Shown: one piece after another, positions 52,302-62,009 of the stretch
Position numbering within the stretch: position 1 is the stretch's first letter
Layout of the letters: each line of letters opens with the position of its first letter
Assembly: GCF_002917095.1 (NCBI RefSeq)
Contig: NZ_PQGA01000001.1
Span: 744,001-808,000 of the forward strand
DNA length: 64,000 bases
DNA from: Paraburkholderia eburnea
GTDB lineage: Bacteria > Pseudomonadota > Gammaproteobacteria > Burkholderiales > Burkholderiaceae
Direction of reading: 5' to 3'
Translations under genes and position numbers: made by a program
Notes under the pieces: generated by a model
Told to the model about the DNA's origin: nothing
The model's database searches: none
What the model saw: only the letters and a program-made list of their open reading frames with translations

Positions 52302-52644
52302 TGTAGCGAACGCGCCCTGTTTCGGCGGTAGAGACGCGCACCCGACGCGCACCGCCGCGCTCGCCTGCGCAGGGCTGTGGGCAATGATGTGGATAACCTG
52401 TTGGCAGCCTGTGGGCGCGATGTGGAACGATTAGACAGTCAGCGGGCACTCGCCGTGTACCTGAATCTCCGCCTGTGGATGATTCTGTGGATTTCCTGTT
52501 GGCTGCTTGTGGATTGGCTGTGAATTGCATAAAAGCAAGCAGATTTGAGCCGCCAGGCGGGCCGGCGGGCGGCCCTCCCCAGCGCCGCTGCCTGCGTGCG
52601 GAATGCTTCCGTCAGAGCACAGGCGAGCCACTACAATACGCACC
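52302..52644. promoter_or_regulatory. Divergent mlaE-birA intergenic region with repeated TGTGGA motifs
   Basis: These 343 bp hold no gene. Eight TGTGG/TGTGA motifs in one orientation (52376, 52388, 52410, 52421, 52474, 52486, 52508, 52519) form two blocks with the same internal spacing (12, 22, 11), so a segment of about 55 bp is duplicated 98 bp apart and has diverged. The one at 52388 is a perfect inverted DnaA box. A TACAAT at 52632-52637 sits only 7 bp before the birA ATG. Confidence 0.7.
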
Positions 52645-53562
52645 ATGAACGCTACCTCCACGTCCCCCGAGACCCCGCGCGCCGACGACTGGCGCATCGA
52701 CCGCGACCGCGCGGTGACGCTGTTCGGCCCAGCGGCGAATGACTGGCCCATCGAGATCGTCGAGGAAACCGGCTCGACCAACGCCGACCTGATGGCGCGC
52801 CTCAAGGCGCTGCCGCGTCGCGCCGACGCGCTCGCGCGGCCGATCGTGCGGGTCGCCTATCTGCAGACCGCCGGCCGTGGCCGGCGCGGCCGCAGCTGGG
52901 TCGCCCAGCCCGGCGACGCGCTGCTGTTCTCGCTCGCCTGCGTATTGCCGCGCCCGCTCGAGGGGCTTGCGGGCTTGAGTCTCGCGATCGGTTCGGCGCT
53001 GGTGGACGGCCTGCGCACGCTGCCCGTGGCCGCGCCCGGCCAGATCGCGCTGAAATGGCCGAACGATGTGCTGCTCGAAGGCGACAAGCTGGTGGGGATC
53101 CTCGTGGAAAGCGCGTGGAGCACGCCGGATGCTTCGGCGGTGGTGATCGGCATCGGCACGAATGTGCGCGGCGCGGACGCGCTCGCAAAGAAGGTGGAGG
53201 CGCTCAACGCCGACGCCACGGCGCAACAGGCCGCGCCGGTGCCCGGCACGACGCCCACCGCGCTCTCGCGCGTGTGGCCCGGCGCCAATCTCACCGATGT
53301 GCTGGCCGCCGAACTCAACGCGCTCGAAGGCGCGCTGGAGCGCTTTGGCGCCAACGGCTTCGCGCCGTTCCAGGCGCGCTGGAACGCGTGTCACGCCTAT
53401 GCGGGCCGCGAAATCGCGCTCTACGAACAGGGCGCCGAATTGATGCGCGGCGTGGCCGTGGGCGTGGATGAGCGCGGCCAACTGCTCGTCGATACCCCGC
53501 ATGGCCGCGAGTCGGTCGCAACCGGCGACGTCTCGCTGAGGCTCGCGGGCGGCGGCGCATGA
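52645..53562 (+). CDS. birA: Biotin-[acetyl-CoA carboxylase] ligase (no DNA-binding domain)
   Basis: 305 aa from [15 protein letters not shown]. The ligase core has [15 protein letters not shown], the biotinoyl-AMP loop [21 protein letters not shown] (about residues 75-95), [20 protein letters not shown] and the C-terminal SH3-like domain. The N-terminal helix-turn-helix of E. coli BirA is absent, so it biotinylates but should not repress. It overlaps coaX by 4 bp. Confidence 0.94.
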   Translation: MNATSTSPETPRADDWRIDRDRAVTLFGPAANDWPIEIVEETGSTNADLMARLKALPRRADALARPIVRVAYLQTAGRGRRGRSWVAQPGDALLFSLACVLPRPLEGLAGLSLAIGSALVDGLRTLPVAAPGQIALKWPNDVLLEGDKLVGILVESAWSTPDASAVVIGIGTNVRGADALAKKVEALNADATAQQAAPVPGTTPTALSRVWPGANLTDVLAAELNALEGALERFGANGFAPFQARWNACHAYAGREIALYEQGAELMRGVAVGVDERGQLLVDTPHGRESVATGDVSLRLAGGGA

Positions 53563-54419
53563 GTGGCGCGCGGGACGCTGGATCCGCCGGGGCTCCTCCG
53601 CTTCTTCTGATCGACGCCGGCAACAGCCGGATCAAGTGGGCGCTCGTCGCCGCCGACGGCGCGCGCCTCTTTGCGGGCGCGGCGAATCATGCCGATGCAC
53701 CCCACGCGCAGGCAAGCACGGAAACACGCGATTTCGCGGATTGGGCGGCGCTGCCGACGCCTGGCGGCGCGTGGATCTCGAACGTGGCGGGCGCGGCCGT
53801 CGCGCAGCGTATCGACGCCGCGCTCGACGCCCACTGGCCGGGCCTCGCGCGCACGGTGATCCGCTCGGCGCAACAGCAATGCGGCGTCACCAACGGCTAC
53901 ACGACGCCCGAGGCGCTCGGCAGCGACCGCTGGGCCGGCATGATCGGCGCGCGCGCGGCGTTTCCCGGCGAACCGCTGTTGATCGCGACTTTCGGCACGG
54001 CGACCACGCTCGAAGCGCTGCGCGCCGACGGCACCTTCATCGGCGGTCTGATCGCGCCGGGCTGGACGCTGATGATGCGCTCGCTCGGCGAACACACCGC
54101 GCAGTTGCCCGTGCTCGACGCGCATAATGCGCCTGGGCTGGGTGACGCCGCGCAACGTCAGCAAGGCGCGCACGGCAGCGAGACCGCACCGCTCTTCGCG
54201 ACCGACACGAAGCGCTCGATTGCGGCGGGCTGCGCGCTCGCCCAGGCGGGCCTCGTCGAGCGTGCCTGGGCCGATCTGCAGGATGCGTGGAAAATGCCGG
54301 TGCGGCTGGTGGTGAGCGGCGGAGCCGCCACTGAAGCGACAGCGGCGCTCAAGGTGCCGCATACTCGCCACGATGCGCTGGTCCTCGCGGGCCTGGCGCT
54401 AATCGCAATGCAATCCTGA
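53559..54419 (+). CDS. coaX: Type III pantothenate kinase
   Basis: 286 aa. Motifs of the ASKHA fold are [16 protein letters not shown] (PHOSPHATE 1), the substrate loop [26 protein letters not shown] and [23 protein letters not shown]. It catalyses the first step of CoA synthesis. The ATGA overlap with birA implies coupled translation; birA-coaX pairing is common. Confidence 0.95.
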   Translation: MSGARDAGSAGAPPLLLIDAGNSRIKWALVAADGARLFAGAANHADAPHAQASTETRDFADWAALPTPGGAWISNVAGAAVAQRIDAALDAHWPGLARTVIRSAQQQCGVTNGYTTPEALGSDRWAGMIGARAAFPGEPLLIATFGTATTLEALRADGTFIGGLIAPGWTLMMRSLGEHTAQLPVLDAHNAPGLGDAAQRQQGAHGSETAPLFATDTKRSIAAGCALAQAGLVERAWADLQDAWKMPVRLVVSGGAATEATAALKVPHTRHDALVLAGLALIAMQS

Positions 54420-54471
54420 GCGTACCAAGGCACGCTCGCTCTCAATAACGATATCGACGGAGCTTCATACG

Positions 54472-54711
54472 ATGCTGCGCGGCCTGATCGCCATTCTGAT
54501 TCTCGCCAATCTGTTCGCCCTCGGGGCGATTCGCGGCCTGTTCGGGCCGCTGCCCGCGTCGGGCACGCTCGATCGCAAACAACTGAGCCGCCAGATCCAT
54601 CCAGAAGGCCTGATCGTGCGGGCCATCAAGCCGTCCGAATCGGCGGACGTGCCCATCGTGGGCGGCCCGGTCGCGGACCCGGCCATCCAGTCGACCACGC
54701 TCACGCAGTAA
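54472..54711 (+). CDS. Small membrane-anchored protein of unknown function
   Basis: 79 aa. One N-terminal membrane helix (MLRGLIAILILANLFALGAI, 1-20) is followed by a polar region (DRKQLSRQIHPEGLIVRAIKPSES). Larger SPOR-domain proteins occur after coaX in some relatives; here no SPOR domain is left or present. It probably shares the birA-coaX transcript, 52 bp downstream of coaX. Confidence 0.7.
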   Translation: MLRGLIAILILANLFALGAIRGLFGPLPASGTLDRKQLSRQIHPEGLIVRAIKPSESADVPIVGGPVADPAIQSTTLTQ

Positions 54712-54775
54712 GCGTCTGCGATAAAACCCGGGTGCGCGCCTGGACGCGCGCCGGTTCGGGCAGTGAATCCCGCGC

Positions 54776-55261
54776 TCAGTCCTGTTGCGCGCGCACCTTC
54801 TGCAGCAGCTTCGTGGTCGAGCGGTCGTGCTCGAACGCGATCGCCAATGCCTTGCCGCCCCAGCCGCGCACCAGCGCCGACTCGGGCAGCGCGTCCATGT
54901 CGTAGTCGCCGCCCTTCACCAGAATGTCCGGACGCACGGCCTCGATCAGCTCGATCGGCGTGCGCTCCGTGAACTGCACTACCCAGTCCACGCTTTCCAG
55001 CGCCGCCAGCAGCGCCATGCGGTCGTTCTCGTTGTTGATGGGACGATCGTCGCCCTTGCCAAGCATCTTCACCGACGCATCGCTGTTCACACCGACAACG
55101 AGCGTCGCGCCCAGCGCCTTTGCATCGGCGAGATAGGTGACGTGGCCGCGATGCAGGATGTCGAAGACGCCATTGGTGAACACCACCGGACCCGGCAGCG
55201 AGGCGCGCAGTTGCGCGAGCGCGTCGCGGGTCGTGATCTTGCGTTCGAAGGATGCGGGCAT
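54776..55261 (-). CDS. rfaE2: D-glycero-beta-D-manno-heptose 1-phosphate adenylyltransferase
   Basis: 161 aa from MPASFERKITTRDALAQLR, the stand-alone C-terminal half of HldE. The nucleotidyltransferase motif VFTNGVFDILHRGHVTYLADAK (about residues 26-47) and VKGGDYDMDALPES are diagnostic. It makes ADP-heptose for the LPS inner core. It converges with the small membrane protein gene. Confidence 0.94.
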   Translation of the reverse strand: MPASFERKITTRDALAQLRASLPGPVVFTNGVFDILHRGHVTYLADAKALGATLVVGVNSDASVKMLGKGDDRPINNENDRMALLAALESVDWVVQFTERTPIELIEAVRPDILVKGGDYDMDALPESALVRGWGGKALAIAFEHDRSTTKLLQKVRAQQD

Positions 55262-55295
55262 CGGATGAGACTCGGATAGAGGTGAATCGGATCGG

Positions 55296-55334
55296 CAAAA
55301 CGGCCCGGACGCTTGCGCGTGCCGGGCCGTTTTG
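55296..55334. terminator. Terminator downstream of the ferritin-like gene
   Basis: CAAAACGGCCCGG (55296-55308) pairs perfectly with CCGGGCCGTTTTG (55322-55334), with A/T tracts. It lies between the ferritin-like gene and rfaE2 (same strand) and separates their transcripts. Confidence 0.88.
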
Positions 55335-55398
55335 CGGGTAGCTTCGTGGGTATTCTGCCGCGCGCCGCCGTGGACGCGCGTGGCGATCATGCCGGCAC

Positions 55399-56265
55399 TT
55401 AAGCCGGCTGCGCGCCCTGTTCGGCCTGCAGACGCAGCACCACTTCCTTGCGGTAGCGGTTCAGTTCCTGCGCCGTGCTGAAGGTGCGCTCGAACAGGAT
55501 CGACAGGTTGTGCAGGATACGCTCGACAACCTTCTTCTCCCAGCCGTCGTCGAAGCGGATCTGCTCGTCGAGCCAGCGCTCAAGCCATTCCGGGTCCGGC
55601 AGGCGCGACTGGATGGTATCGCGCGGGAACAGCGACTGGTTGACGTGCAGGTTGGTCGGATGCAGCGGCTTTTCGGTACGGCGCGCCGAAGCCATCAGGA
55701 CACCGATCTTCGCGAATGCCGCGCGCGCCACGTCGCCGGCGTTGTTGAGCGCCTTCTTCATGTAGCGCAGGTAAGCGCCGCCATGACGGGCTTCGTCGCG
55801 CGAGATGGTTTCGTAGATGGCCTTGATGACCGGCTCCGTGTGCCATTCGGCGGCACGGCGATACCAGTGGTTCAGGCGGATCTCGCCGCAGAAGTGCAGC
55901 ATCAGCGTTTCGAGCGGCGGCGCCGGGTCGAACGTGAAGCGCACGGCGTGCAGTTCTTCTTCGGTCGGCACCATTTCCGGCTTGAAGCGGCGCAGGTACT
56001 CCATCAGCACGAGCGAGTGCTTCTGTTCCTCGAAGAACCAGACGCTCATGAAGGCGGAAAAGTCGCTGTCATGATGGTTGTCGCGCAGGAACATTTCCGT
56101 GGCCGGCAGCGCCGACCATTCGGTGATCGCGTTCATCTTGATGGTCGCGGCCTGCTCGTCGGTCAGGAGCGAGCCGTCGAACTTGTCCCAGGGAATATCC
56201 TTCTCCATGTCCCAACGGACCGATTCGAGCGATTTGTAAAGTTCCGGATAAAGCATCGTGTTCAT
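55399..56265 (-). CDS. Ferritin-like diiron protein (acyl-ACP desaturase-like)
   Basis: 288 aa, nearly all alpha-helical. Candidate iron ligands are Glu49, Glu80 and His83 (FFEEQKHS), Glu128 (CGEIRLNHWY) and Glu158 and His161 (RDEARHGG), the E, ExxH, E, ExxH pattern of ferritin-like diiron oxygenases. The spacing resembles acyl-ACP desaturases, but the substrate is not evident. The long upstream region (540 bp) suggests independent control. Confidence 0.82.
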   Translation of the reverse strand: MNTMLYPELYKSLESVRWDMEKDIPWDKFDGSLLTDEQAATIKMNAITEWSALPATEMFLRDNHHDSDFSAFMSVWFFEEQKHSLVLMEYLRRFKPEMVPTEEELHAVRFTFDPAPPLETLMLHFCGEIRLNHWYRRAAEWHTEPVIKAIYETISRDEARHGGAYLRYMKKALNNAGDVARAAFAKIGVLMASARRTEKPLHPTNLHVNQSLFPRDTIQSRLPDPEWLERWLDEQIRFDDGWEKKVVERILHNLSILFERTFSTAQELNRYRKEVVLRLQAEQGAQPA

Positions 56266-56805
56266 AGTCCCGCCCCTGTTCTGCGCATGACAACTTCGTA
56301 GCGTGCTGCCCGCGGCGGCGTGTCCTCACGCGGCCGGCAGGCGAAAAGCATTTAATTTTACGCGGTAACCGGCCCTCTGGACGCAATTGCACAGGCGCTA
56401 AACAGATTACTTCCTGTCGAGCAGCAATCCGCCATGCCGGAATGGAAGGCGCCGTGGTGAGTTCTGGGTCGCTGCAACCATGCCTGGAACCCGGCTGCCT
56501 GAAATCCGCGGGGAGCCGCCCGCGCCGTCTGACCGCCCCGCCCGCGTGGCACGCGGCGGACCTGACGGACTGCCCGGCGAGGGGCGCCCGCACATGCCGC
56601 GACACATTGTCGCGGCACGGCACCCTCGCCGCCCCCGCCTCTTTCGACTGCTGCTGTCGGCCGCCGCGGCGTAAGCGCACGCGCGGGCTCTCTTTGACCG
56701 CAAGCAGACGGGGAACGCCTCGGGAGTCGGTCGGCATGCGCAAATACAACCTGACGCCCACGAGACGGTCGGATAAACCTTACACGATGATAGCACGGCG
56801 ATCTT
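56266..56805. other. Intergenic region between the patatin gene and the ferritin-like gene (540 bp)
   Basis: No gene is supported here despite several open frames. It includes a perfect palindrome at 56595-56617 and an AT-rich patch (56347-56360) whose minus strand TAAAAT could be a -10 for the ferritin-like gene. Confidence 0.6.
56595..56617. promoter_or_regulatory. Perfect 10+10 bp palindrome, possible operator
   Basis: TGCCGCGACA and TGTCGCGGCA are separated by CAT. It is 330 bp upstream of the ferritin-like gene, with no flanking T-run, so an operator is more likely than a terminator. Confidence 0.5.
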
Positions 56806-58017
56806 TCAGTTCCGGGGCGCCTGCGGGTGGCCCAGCGCCACGCCCGCGCGCATCTCTGACGGCTCTTTGAACCAAGTCAAAAGGGTGTCGCTTTTTGCTA
56901 GCGTGTCGCGATAACCGAGTTCGATCAGATCCCCCGTGAAGGCGCGCTCGAATAACAGATAGCTCGCAAATGCCGCGCCCGATGCGCGATTGCCGCCCAC
57001 CGCGCCCAGCAGCATCCGCACCGAAAGCGGCAGTTGCCCGAGATGGCGTGCCGCGATCAGTTCGACGCGCTCGCTCGGGCCGATCGCCAGCACGTCGACG
57101 TGCCGCCAGCCGCTTTCCGGTTCGACCGTGTGCGGCAGGTGCCGCACCATGCGGTTGACGTGCTCGACGCGCTCGATGTCGGCGCCCAGCGCGTCGAGGA
57201 ACACGCTCGCGAGCACCTGCTGGCCCACTTGCGCGAGCGTCGGATAGGCGTCGATATCGGTATGCGCCACTTCGGGCGCGCTCGCACTGGCGCCGATCAC
57301 GACGATGCGCTCGGCGCCGAAGTGGATCGCCGGAGAAAGCGGCGCGATCTGCCGGATCGAGCCATCGCCGAAATACTCGTGATGACCGTCGAGTTCGAGG
57401 CGCACGGCGGGGAACACATAGGGAATCGCCGCCGAAGCCAGCAGATGCGCGGGCGTGAGTTCGACCATGCGTGCCGTGCGTTGCGCGCGGCGCCACGCGC
57501 GGATCGGCTCGCTTGCCTGGTAGAAAGTGAGATGGCGTCCGGACGAATAGCTGAGCGCGCTCACCGCGAGCGCGTGCAGCACGCGCCGGTCGAGCATCTG
57601 CTCGATGCGGTGAAAGTCGAGCGTGCGAGCAAGGAAGTGCGCGAGCGGCGCGTTGTCGAACAGCGTGCGGGGCGTGCGGCGCGCCGTCATGCCGAAGGTG
57701 GCCCAGCCGAACGCCAGCGCGCCGAGCCAGCGCGCGCCCGCTGCCGCGATGCCGGGCCAGTCGGTGCGATAGACCTGATCGGCGGACAGATGCGCCCAGA
57801 CCTCGACAAGGCGCTGGGCGCCAGTCAGGAACTGATCGGCGTGACTCGCGATGGAGGTGGCATTGATCGCGCCCGCCGAGGTCCCGCAGATCACGGTGAA
57901 CGGCATCGCGCGCCGCGTGGGCTCGGCCTGCGCGGCAAGTTCCGCGAGGGCGAGCAGCGCGCCGGCCTGGTAGGCCGCGCGCGCGCCGCCGCCCATCATC
58001 ACGAGTGCCAGCCGCAT
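56806..58017 (-). CDS. Patatin-like phospholipase
   Basis: 403 aa from MRLALVMMGGGARAAYQAG. The patatin motifs are complete: oxyanion GGGAR (residues 9-13), nucleophile elbow GTSAG (Ser47) and the catalytic Asp218 in FGDGSIRQ. The extra N-terminal sequence of a longer frame is antisense to phaM and is not used. Acyl hydrolase activity is likely; the substrate is unknown. It lies 88 bp downstream of phaM, so a link to PHA or lipid turnover is possible. Confidence 0.92.
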   Translation of the reverse strand: MRLALVMMGGGARAAYQAGALLALAELAAQAEPTRRAMPFTVICGTSAGAINATSIASHADQFLTGAQRLVEVWAHLSADQVYRTDWPGIAAAGARWLGALAFGWATFGMTARRTPRTLFDNAPLAHFLARTLDFHRIEQMLDRRVLHALAVSALSYSSGRHLTFYQASEPIRAWRRAQRTARMVELTPAHLLASAAIPYVFPAVRLELDGHHEYFGDGSIRQIAPLSPAIHFGAERIVVIGASASAPEVAHTDIDAYPTLAQVGQQVLASVFLDALGADIERVEHVNRMVRHLPHTVEPESGWRHVDVLAIGPSERVELIAARHLGQLPLSVRMLLGAVGGNRASGAAFASYLLFERAFTGDLIELGYRDTLAKSDTLLTWFKEPSEMRAGVALGHPQAPRN

Positions 58018-58105
58018 GGCGCCGACCTCCCCGCTTGTTCCTGCCTGTTCCGGTTTGTTCCTGCCTGTTCTTCGTGCGCCGCCGCCCACGCGGCGCACGC
58101 GAGCC

Positions 58106-58822
58106 TTACTCCGAGCGCGCGGGCGTTTTCTTCGCGCCGCGCGCAGCCGTCGTCTTGCCTGCCGCCGCCCCGGCGCTCGCGCCACCGCTGCGCTTCGCCG
58201 CGGGCTTGGCTTGCGCTGCGGACTCGCCCGCGCCGGCTGCCGCCTCGGCTGCGGCCTGCGCCGCTTGAGCCGCTGCGGCGGGCTGCGCCATCGCGAACTG
58301 CGCAAGCTGGTTGAACTGCGATTGCAGCAGGTTCCACCATGCCGATGCGTCGAAGCCCGGCGGCGGCGCATCGGCCGACGCATCGGCATCGCCTGCCTGT
58401 GCGCTTTCGCGCTCAGAAGAAGTCGAATGCGTTGCCCGCGCCGCCTCGTGCGCGGGCGGCGGGGCCATCTGCGACTGCGCAAACGCGCCGAACGCGCGCA
58501 GCGTCGAAAGCGTCGCGCGCTGCACTTCGAGCGCCTGGATCGCCGACTGCAACATGTTGAGGTTGAGCTTGAGCCACTGCTCGACGGCGCGCAGATCGGT
58601 CACGCGCTTGTCGAGTTCTTCGATATTGGTGAGCGGCGTCATCATGTCGGACATCATCGACAGCGACGGCCCGAGTCCCTGCGCCGCGCCCGGCTCGCTG
58701 CCGGGGAACGCGCTGCCAAACGGCGTAAGCCGCATCATCCCCCACATGCGGTCGAGCATTTCGGCGGGCGGAAAGCCGGGAAAGCCCGGGAACGGCGGTA
58801 CGGAGCCTGCTGAATCGGTCAT
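58106..58822 (-). CDS. phaM: PhaM-type polyhydroxyalkanoate granule protein
   Basis: 238 aa from [19 protein letters not shown]. The N-terminal half ([17 protein letters not shown] ... [37 protein letters not shown]) is the PhaM helical domain, which activates PHA synthase. The C-terminus is an Ala/Lys-rich, histone-like tail (KPAAKR ... [16 protein letters not shown]) that would bind DNA and link granules to the nucleoid. The assignment rests on this layout. Confidence 0.85.
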   Translation of the reverse strand: MTDSAGSVPPFPGFPGFPPAEMLDRMWGMMRLTPFGSAFPGSEPGAAQGLGPSLSMMSDMMTPLTNIEELDKRVTDLRAVEQWLKLNLNMLQSAIQALEVQRATLSTLRAFGAFAQSQMAPPPAHEAARATHSTSSERESAQAGDADASADAPPPGFDASAWWNLLQSQFNQLAQFAMAQPAAAAQAAQAAAEAAAGAGESAAQAKPAAKRSGGASAGAAAGKTTAARGAKKTPARSE

Positions 58823-58969
58823 GCCAATCTCCCTCGCAATGCAATCAGTGTTGGACGGGGGCGGCGTACGCACGCCTCGTTTCGATCATACCGCGCGATC
58901 CCACGCTTCACGCGCGTTCTGCCTCATGTGCTTCATTTGCGCTGCATTTGCTGCAAGCGCATTCAGCGT

Positions 58970-59794
58970 TCAGAACGGATCGCCGCCCGGAAACTCCGGC
59001 GCGCGCCGCTCGCGCAGCGACTGCACACCTTCACGCACGTCGGGCCCGGAAAAACCCATGAATTCGAGCGCCAGCGACGTATCGAAATTCGGCCCCGCCT
59101 GGCGCAGCCAGTTGTTGAGCGCGTACTTGGTCCAGCGCAGCGCCGTCTGCGAGCCGCTCGCGAGACGCTTCGCCACCTCGAATGCCTTCGGCAGCAGATC
59201 GGTTTCATCGACGGCCAGCGACACGAGGCCGATGCGCTCCGCCTCCTCGCCGCTCACGGGTTCGCAGAGCAGCAGGTAGTACTTCGCTTTCGCCATGCCG
59301 CACAGCAACGGCCAGACGATCGCCGCATGATCGCCCGCCGCGACGCCCAGGCGCGTGTGCCCGTCGATGATGCGCGCGGTCTTCGCGGCGATCGAGATAT
59401 CGGCAAGCAGACCCGCGACCAGGCCCGCGCCCACGGCCGGGCCATGCATCGCGGAAACAATCGGCTTGCTGCAGTTGATGACGTTGTAGACGAGGTCGCG
59501 CGCCTCGCGCCAGACGCGCGCGCGCACGTCGAAGTGCAGGGCCATGTCCTCCACCAGCGCAAGATCGCCGCCCGCCGAAAAGCCCTTGCCCTCGCCGCGA
59601 ATCACGGCCACGCGCGCGTCCGGATCGCGGTCCACGTCGCGCCAGATTTCCGCCAGTTCGCGATGCATGTTGGCGTCGGCGGTAGCGAGGCCGCTCTTGT
59701 TGGCGCCCTCGCCGCTCATCACGATCTCGACGATGCCGTGCTCGTGGCGCCGCACGCGCAGGGCGTGATAGCGGGCGTAAAAAGGATCGTTCAT
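58970..59794 (-). CDS. Enoyl-CoA hydratase/isomerase family protein
   Basis: 274 aa crotonase fold. The oxyanion region [19 protein letters not shown] and the second glycine [21 protein letters not shown] are present, but the second catalytic acid is not the usual one: the [21 protein letters not shown] stretch lacks the normal glutamate pair, so the reaction may differ from simple hydration. A CACAGGAGACAG ribosome site precedes the ATG. It lies between the FAH gene and phaM on the same strand. Confidence 0.88.
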   Translation of the reverse strand: MNDPFYARYHALRVRRHEHGIVEIVMSGEGANKSGLATADANMHRELAEIWRDVDRDPDARVAVIRGEGKGFSAGGDLALVEDMALHFDVRARVWREARDLVYNVINCSKPIVSAMHGPAVGAGLVAGLLADISIAAKTARIIDGHTRLGVAAGDHAAIVWPLLCGMAKAKYYLLLCEPVSGEEAERIGLVSLAVDETDLLPKAFEVAKRLASGSQTALRWTKYALNNWLRQAGPNFDTSLALEFMGFSGPDVREGVQSLRERRAPEFPGGDPF

Positions 59795-59905
59795 GGCACT
59801 GTCTCCTGTGTCCTGTCTTTCTTGTCGTATTTGTCTATTTGTCTTATAGGCCGCTTTTGCGCCGATCGTATTGCCGATGCCGCCGATAAATCGCCCGCCA
59901 CCCGC

Positions 59906-60898
59906 TCACTGCACGTCGGACAGCGCCGCCACGGCCTGATCGATCGCGCCGAAAATCGACTGACCCGCGCTGTCGAGCATTTCGATCTTCACACTGTCGC
60001 CGAACTTCATGAACTCCGTGCTCGCCTCGCCGTGCTCGATGGTTTCGAGGCAGCGCTTTTCGGCGATGCAGCAATAGCCGCGCTTCGCGTCCTTGTTCGA
60101 CACCGTGCCTGAACCCACGATCGCGCCCGCACGCAGATTGCGCGTCTTCGCCGCGTGCGCGATCAGTTGACCGAAGTGGAACACCATGTCCGTGCCCGCG
60201 TCGGGCTGGCCCACTTTCTTGCCGTTCCAGTAGACCAGCATCGGCAGATGTACGCGGCCTTCGCGCCAGTGCTCGCCCAGTTCATCGGGCGTCACGACGA
60301 CCGGCGCGAACGACGTCGCCGGTTTGCTCTGGAAGAAGCCGAAGCCCTTGGCCAGTTCGGCGGGAATCAGGTTGCGCAGCGACACGTCGTTGGCCAGCGC
60401 GACGAGGCGCACGGCCTTGAGCGCTTCGTCGGCGTTCGCGCCCATCGGCACGTCGCCGGTGATGACGGCCACTTCCGCCTCGAAGTCGATGCCGAACGCT
60501 TCCGACCCGCACACGATGTCGTCGGTCGGGCCGATGAAGTCGTCGCTGCCGCCCTGGTACATGAGCGGATCGGTCCAGAACTCGGGCGGCATGTCGGCGC
60601 CGCGCGCGCGGCGCACGAGTTCGACGTGATTCACGTAAGCCGAGCCGTCGGCCCACTGATAGGCGCGCGGCAGCGGCGCCATGCAGTCGCGCGCATCGAA
60701 GCTGAAGGTATGGCGCGCGCGGCCCTGATTGAGCGCGTCGTACAGATCGAGCAGTTGCGGCGCATAGAAGCGCCAGTCGTCGAGCACGCGCTGCAATGTG
60801 GGCGCGATCGCATCGGCGATGGCGGCGCTGCGCAGGTCGCGGGAAACGACGATCAGTTGGCCGTCGCGGGTGCCGTCCTTCAGCGTGGCGAGTTTCAT
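59906..60898 (-). CDS. Fumarylacetoacetate hydrolase-family protein
   Basis: 330 aa. The metal-binding motif is FGIDFEAEVAVITGDVP, with LANDVSLRNLIPAELAKGFGFFQSKPATSFAPVVV and AGAIVGSGTVSNKD typical of the FAH superfamily. Members cleave C-C bonds of acyl-pyruvates in aromatic catabolism or decarboxylate oxaloacetate; which applies is unknown. It is divergent from the IclR regulator (130 bp between starts), a likely regulatory pair. Confidence 0.92.
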   Translation of the reverse strand: MKLATLKDGTRDGQLIVVSRDLRSAAIADAIAPTLQRVLDDWRFYAPQLLDLYDALNQGRARHTFSFDARDCMAPLPRAYQWADGSAYVNHVELVRRARGADMPPEFWTDPLMYQGGSDDFIGPTDDIVCGSEAFGIDFEAEVAVITGDVPMGANADEALKAVRLVALANDVSLRNLIPAELAKGFGFFQSKPATSFAPVVVTPDELGEHWREGRVHLPMLVYWNGKKVGQPDAGTDMVFHFGQLIAHAAKTRNLRAGAIVGSGTVSNKDAKRGYCCIAEKRCLETIEHGEASTEFMKFGDSVKIEMLDSAGQSIFGAIDQAVAALSDVQ

Positions 60899-61028
60899 GG
60901 ATTGAGGCGTGGATGACGATAGAGGAAATGTATTCTACGATGGTGAATCGGCGCGGCCCAAGGGAAGGAGCGCGCCCAGGCCGAACTTCGCGAATTTCAA
61001 AACCCAACCGCTCTCCCGAACGCTCTTT
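60899..61028. promoter_or_regulatory. Divergent FAH-iclR promoter region
   Basis: An inverted repeat ATTC-N9-GAAT lies at about 60931-60947, near the FAH start. It is a candidate IclR operator. Confidence 0.35.
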
Positions 61029-61931
61029 ATGCCGCCGTCTACCCGCTCTGCCCCATCGTCCCGTTCCGCCGACGCTTCCGTCGAAGAAAGCCTGGATCCC
61101 GACGAGGCCAACGACGCTCAAGAAAGTGTCAACGACGGCGGCGAAGAAAAGCTGCGCTCGGGCATTCAGTCGATCGAGGTGGGCTTTCGCCTGCTCGACG
61201 TGCTCACCAACGAGCCGCGCGCCATGATGCTGCGCGACCTCGCGCAGCGCGCGGGCATGAGCCCTGCGAAGGCGCATCGCTATCTGGTGAGCTTTCTGCG
61301 CCTGGGCGTGGTGGCGCAGGACCCCGTATCGGGCCGCTACGAACTGGGCGGCTTCGCGCTGCAATTGGGCCTGGCGCGTCTCGCACGCGTGGACGGCGTG
61401 AAGCTTGCGCGCATCGCGCTCGCCGAATTGCGCGACGCGCTCGACATCACCGTGGGCATCGCCGTGTGGGGCAACCAGGGGCCGACCGTGGTGCACTGGA
61501 TGGAATCGAGCCATCCGGCCAAGGCGTCGCTCAAGCTCGGCGACGTCATGCCGATGCTCAGCTCCGCGACGGGCCTGCTGTTCGCTGCTTATCTGCCGCG
61601 CAGCAAGACCGCGCCGATGATCGAGCGCGAGCTGGGCAGCGCGCAGCATTACTCGTGGGGCGCGACGCCGCGCAGCGCCGAGGCGCTCGAAGCCGCGCTC
61701 GCCGAGGTGCGTGAGCGCGGCGCGGCGCGCGTGGAAGGCATGTTGCTGCCGACCATCCACGCGTTCTGCACGCCGGTGTTCGACGCGAGCGGCGAACTCG
61801 CGCTGGGGCTGATCGCGCTGGGGCATGAAGGCGCATTCGAGAGCGGCTGGAACGGCGCCGTCGACACGGCCTTGCGCGAATGCGCGCGCAAGCTCTCGTA
61901 CGAATTGGGGTACAGCCCCGCGGAGCGCTGA
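61029..61931 (+). CDS. IclR-family transcriptional regulator
   Basis: 300 aa from MPPSTRSAPSSRSAD. A disordered acidic N-terminus precedes the winged helix (about residues 45-105: SIEVGFRLLDVLTN ... LRDLAQRAGMSPAKAHRYLVSFLRLGVV) and the IclR effector domain (about 118-295). Upstream in-frame codons to 60909 would run through the divergent promoter. It probably controls the FAH gene and perhaps the enoyl-CoA hydratase gene behind it. Confidence 0.93.
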   Translation: MPPSTRSAPSSRSADASVEESLDPDEANDAQESVNDGGEEKLRSGIQSIEVGFRLLDVLTNEPRAMMLRDLAQRAGMSPAKAHRYLVSFLRLGVVAQDPVSGRYELGGFALQLGLARLARVDGVKLARIALAELRDALDITVGIAVWGNQGPTVVHWMESSHPAKASLKLGDVMPMLSSATGLLFAAYLPRSKTAPMIERELGSAQHYSWGATPRSAEALEAALAEVRERGAARVEGMLLPTIHAFCTPVFDASGELALGLIALGHEGAFESGWNGAVDTALRECARKLSYELGYSPAER

Positions 61932-62009
61932 TCGGCCTGCAGACCCGCTCGCGCTTTCTGCAGTGGATATGCCCGACGTGTCACAGTAACGTCTGGCCCG
62001 CATTTCAAC

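Noticed and set aside
54725..54760. GC-rich inverted repeat after the small membrane protein gene as a terminator
   Set aside because: The arms pair imperfectly and there is no T-run; it may still end transcription, but I could not support it well enough to list.
56390..56420. GGCGCTAAACAG ... CCTGTCG resembling parts of the hairpin element
   Set aside because: The inner stem cannot form and the order of parts does not match the other copies.
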